DNA of 7,788 nt from Deltaproteobacteria bacterium (lineage in GTDB: Bacteria; Desulfobacterota; Desulfuromonadia; Desulfuromonadales; JAAYDE01): NCBI GenBank assembly GCA_017417085.1, contig JAFPZV010000140.1:1-7788 (forward strand), read 5' to 3'. The notes under the pieces are model-generated. The model was given only the letters and a program-made list of their open reading frames with translations, did no database searches and was not told where the DNA came from. Positions 6,468 through 7,788 of the stretch are shown piece by piece (the stretch's first letter is position 1; every line of letters begins with the position of its first letter). A program made the position numbers and the translations under genes.

Positions 6468-7788
6468 ATGGCAGACGATCATGCACCTATCGAAAACGTC
6501 CCGCAGGAGTCTCAAAGTGCCGCGGGCGATCCGACGGCGCAGGCTGCCGCTCAAAAGAGCCGGCAGAAAGAGCCCCGAAAGCGGCCGCACCCCGAAACCC
6601 GTTTCAACTGGCGACTCCTTCCCTGGGGCGGCATTACGCTTTTTCCGCTGCTGGCTGCATGCCTGGCGCACGGTGCCGGCTTCGGCACAACAGACGCGCT
6701 GCTGCTCTTCGTTGTACTTTCGGCAAGCCTGGCCTTTGAAACGTTCCGGCGCATCCGGGCCGCGCGGCTTTGGGAAGGGCTCACGGCGGAAGGCCCGCCT
6801 TTCATGCCGAAACTGGATCGCATCGTGCGTCTGGGCTTTGGGTGGAGCGCCATTATCCTCGGCATACTGGCCCTGCTGGCTGATTATCTGCTACGGGGCG
6901 GATCTGGCGCCGGCTTTCTCTGTCTGATCCTTGCCGCCGGCGTTCCGGCAGCCCTGCCCTTCGCGCTGGACTTCATCTTACGAAACGGTCTGAGGCAAAT
7001 GCGCCGGCAGGGGCTGCACATACGGCATCTGGCCACGCTGGAACATCTGGACGGCTGCGGTATCCTCTGCACCGGCAAAACCGGCACGCTGACGGAAGGT
7101 GCGATGATGGTACGCCATATCTGGACACCGGACGGCGAAGCCAGCCTAAATGGAACCGGCTATAACCCCACCGGAGACGTGGAAGGCGCCGTTTCGCCAC
7201 TGTTGCTGCGCTGCGGCCTTTTCTGCAACAATGCCCGGCTCTACCGGGAAGACTACGAGTGGAAGATCGAAGGCGACAAGGTCGAAGGTGCCCTGCTGGC
7301 CGCCGCCGCGCGGGCCGGGGTCGACGACAGTGCCCAACGCCTTGCCGAAATTCCCTTTGATCCCGTGCGCAAAATGATGAGCGTGCAGGTGGAGGAGGAA
7401 AAAGGCACTGTCAGCATCTACAGCAAGGGGGCCCTGGAAAGTGTGCTCGCCGCCTGTTCGTACATCCAGACCGACGGCTGGGAGATGCCGCTGACCGAGG
7501 AGATGCGCGCGGAACTTTTCCGCCAGCATGACCGCTACGCCTCCCAATGCTTGCACGTGCTGGCCTTTGCCAGCAAGAAGAGCGCTCCAAACGAGGCAAT
7601 AACCGAAAATGGCCTCACCTTCATTGGCCTTCAGGCATTGCATGACCCGCTGCGTTCCGAGACCATCCCGGCGCTGCGGGAAGCCTGGGAGGCCGGCCTC
7701 CGTGTCGTGCTGCTCAGCGCGGACAGCCGGGCGACCGCGCAGGCGGTGGGCGCCGCGGCCGGCATCTATGGCGGAGCGCTTGGCGGCG
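6468..7788 (+). CDS. P-type ATPase-like protein lacking the phosphorylated Asp and the actuator domain (putative pseudo-ATPase), 3' end off the window
   Basis: The open 440 codons resemble a P2-type (Ca2+/cation) P-type ATPase but lack its transport chemistry. Order seen: a polar Ala/Gln/Lys-rich tail (1-45); hydrophobic M1 (about 50-70) and M2 (74-92); only some 20 residues between M2 (ETFRRIRAARLWEGL, 91-105) and the pre-M3 segment PPFMPKLDR (110-118), where an actuator domain of over 100 residues with TGES normally sits; M3 (122-143) and M4 (148-172) with PAALP (160-164) in place of PEGLP; then CTGKTGTLTEG (201-211), where Gly203 replaces the phosphorylated Asp. The nucleotide-binding domain is recognisable: GDKVEGALL (269-277), IPFDPVRKMMSV (295-306) and YSKGALESVL (318-327) with the ATP-contacting Lys320. 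The P-domain has HDPLR (392-396) and SADSRATA (417-424) in place of TGDxxxTA. A strong ribosome binding site and an uninterrupted frame argue for expression. ATP binding without autophosphorylation, and a sensory or partner role, are inferences. The alternative is a recently degenerating pump copy. Confidence 0.85.
   Translation, partial: MADDHAPIENVPQESQSAAGDPTAQAAAQKSRQKEPRKRPHPETRFNWRLLPWGGITLFPLLAACLAHGAGFGTTDALLLFVVLSASLAFETFRRIRAARLWEGLTAEGPPFMPKLDRIVRLGFGWSAIILGILALLADYLLRGGSGAGFLCLILAAGVPAALPFALDFILRNGLRQMRRQGLHIRHLATLEHLDGCGILCTGKTGTLTEGAMMVRHIWTPDGEASLNGTGYNPTGDVEGAVSPLLLRCGLFCNNARLYREDYEWKIEGDKVEGALLAAAARAGVDDSAQRLAEIPFDPVRKMMSVQVEEEKGTVSIYSKGALESVLAACSYIQTDGWEMPLTEEMRAELFRQHDRYASQCLHVLAFASKKSAPNEAITENGLTFIGLQALHDPLRSETIPALREAWEAGLRVVLLSADSRATAQAVGAAAGIYGGALGG

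Noticed and set aside
6468..7788. Considered calling the P-type ATPase-like gene a simple pseudogene
   Set aside because: There is no stop codon or frameshift in 440 codons, the ribosome binding site is good and the nucleotide-domain motifs are kept. The losses are confined to functionally coupled sites. The call stays open because the 3' end is not visible.

Overview
The window is a compact, moderately GC-rich stretch of Gram-negative chromosome. It carries mutL-miaA-hfq in the order known from many proteobacteria. MutL has a complete metal-dependent endonuclease motif, as in lineages without Dam/MutH strand discrimination, which argues against an enterobacterial host. Together with the Hfq sequence and the neighbouring GlcD-type FAD oxidase, this fits a deltaproteobacterium (Desulfobacterota, perhaps a sulfate-reducer relative). 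That placement is inference from sequence character, not a search result.

Layout from left to right. Positions 1-666 (minus) hold the N-terminal 222 residues of a GlcD-family FAD-linked oxidase whose C-terminus lies beyond the left edge. Positions 730-2748 (minus) encode a full-length CPA2 cation:proton antiporter with a C-terminal RCK (TrkA-N plus TrkA-C) module and its own plausible promoter. A clear rho-independent terminator at 2880-2919 separates it from hfq (2940-3185, minus). miaA (3293-4273, minus) and mutL (4285-6204, minus) lie upstream of hfq and form a tight transcription unit with it. No tRNA, rRNA, CRISPR array, insertion sequence or transposase is visible.

The divergent region 6205-6467 contains a candidate extended -10 promoter for mutL, a candidate sigma70-type promoter for the rightward gene, and an unusual set of alternating inverted repeats in that gene's predicted leader.

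The most unusual item is the rightward gene from 6468 to the window end. It is unmistakably derived from a P2-type (calcium-pump-like) P-type ATPase. However, the phosphorylated Asp of DKTGTLT is Gly, the whole actuator (A) domain with its TGES loop is missing between M2 and M3, PEGLP reads PAALP, and TGD reads SAD. The frame is open for 440 codons with an intact ribosome binding site. It therefore looks like a maintained pseudo-ATPase (possibly a nucleotide-binding sensor or regulatory partner) rather than an ordinary decayed pseudogene. I know of no described family with this combination, but I could not search.

The housekeeping genes work in mismatch repair (mutL), tRNA A37 modification (miaA) and small-RNA-mediated regulation (hfq). 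The antiporter and FAD oxidase serve ion homeostasis and 2-hydroxyacid oxidation and show no evident functional link to the trio.
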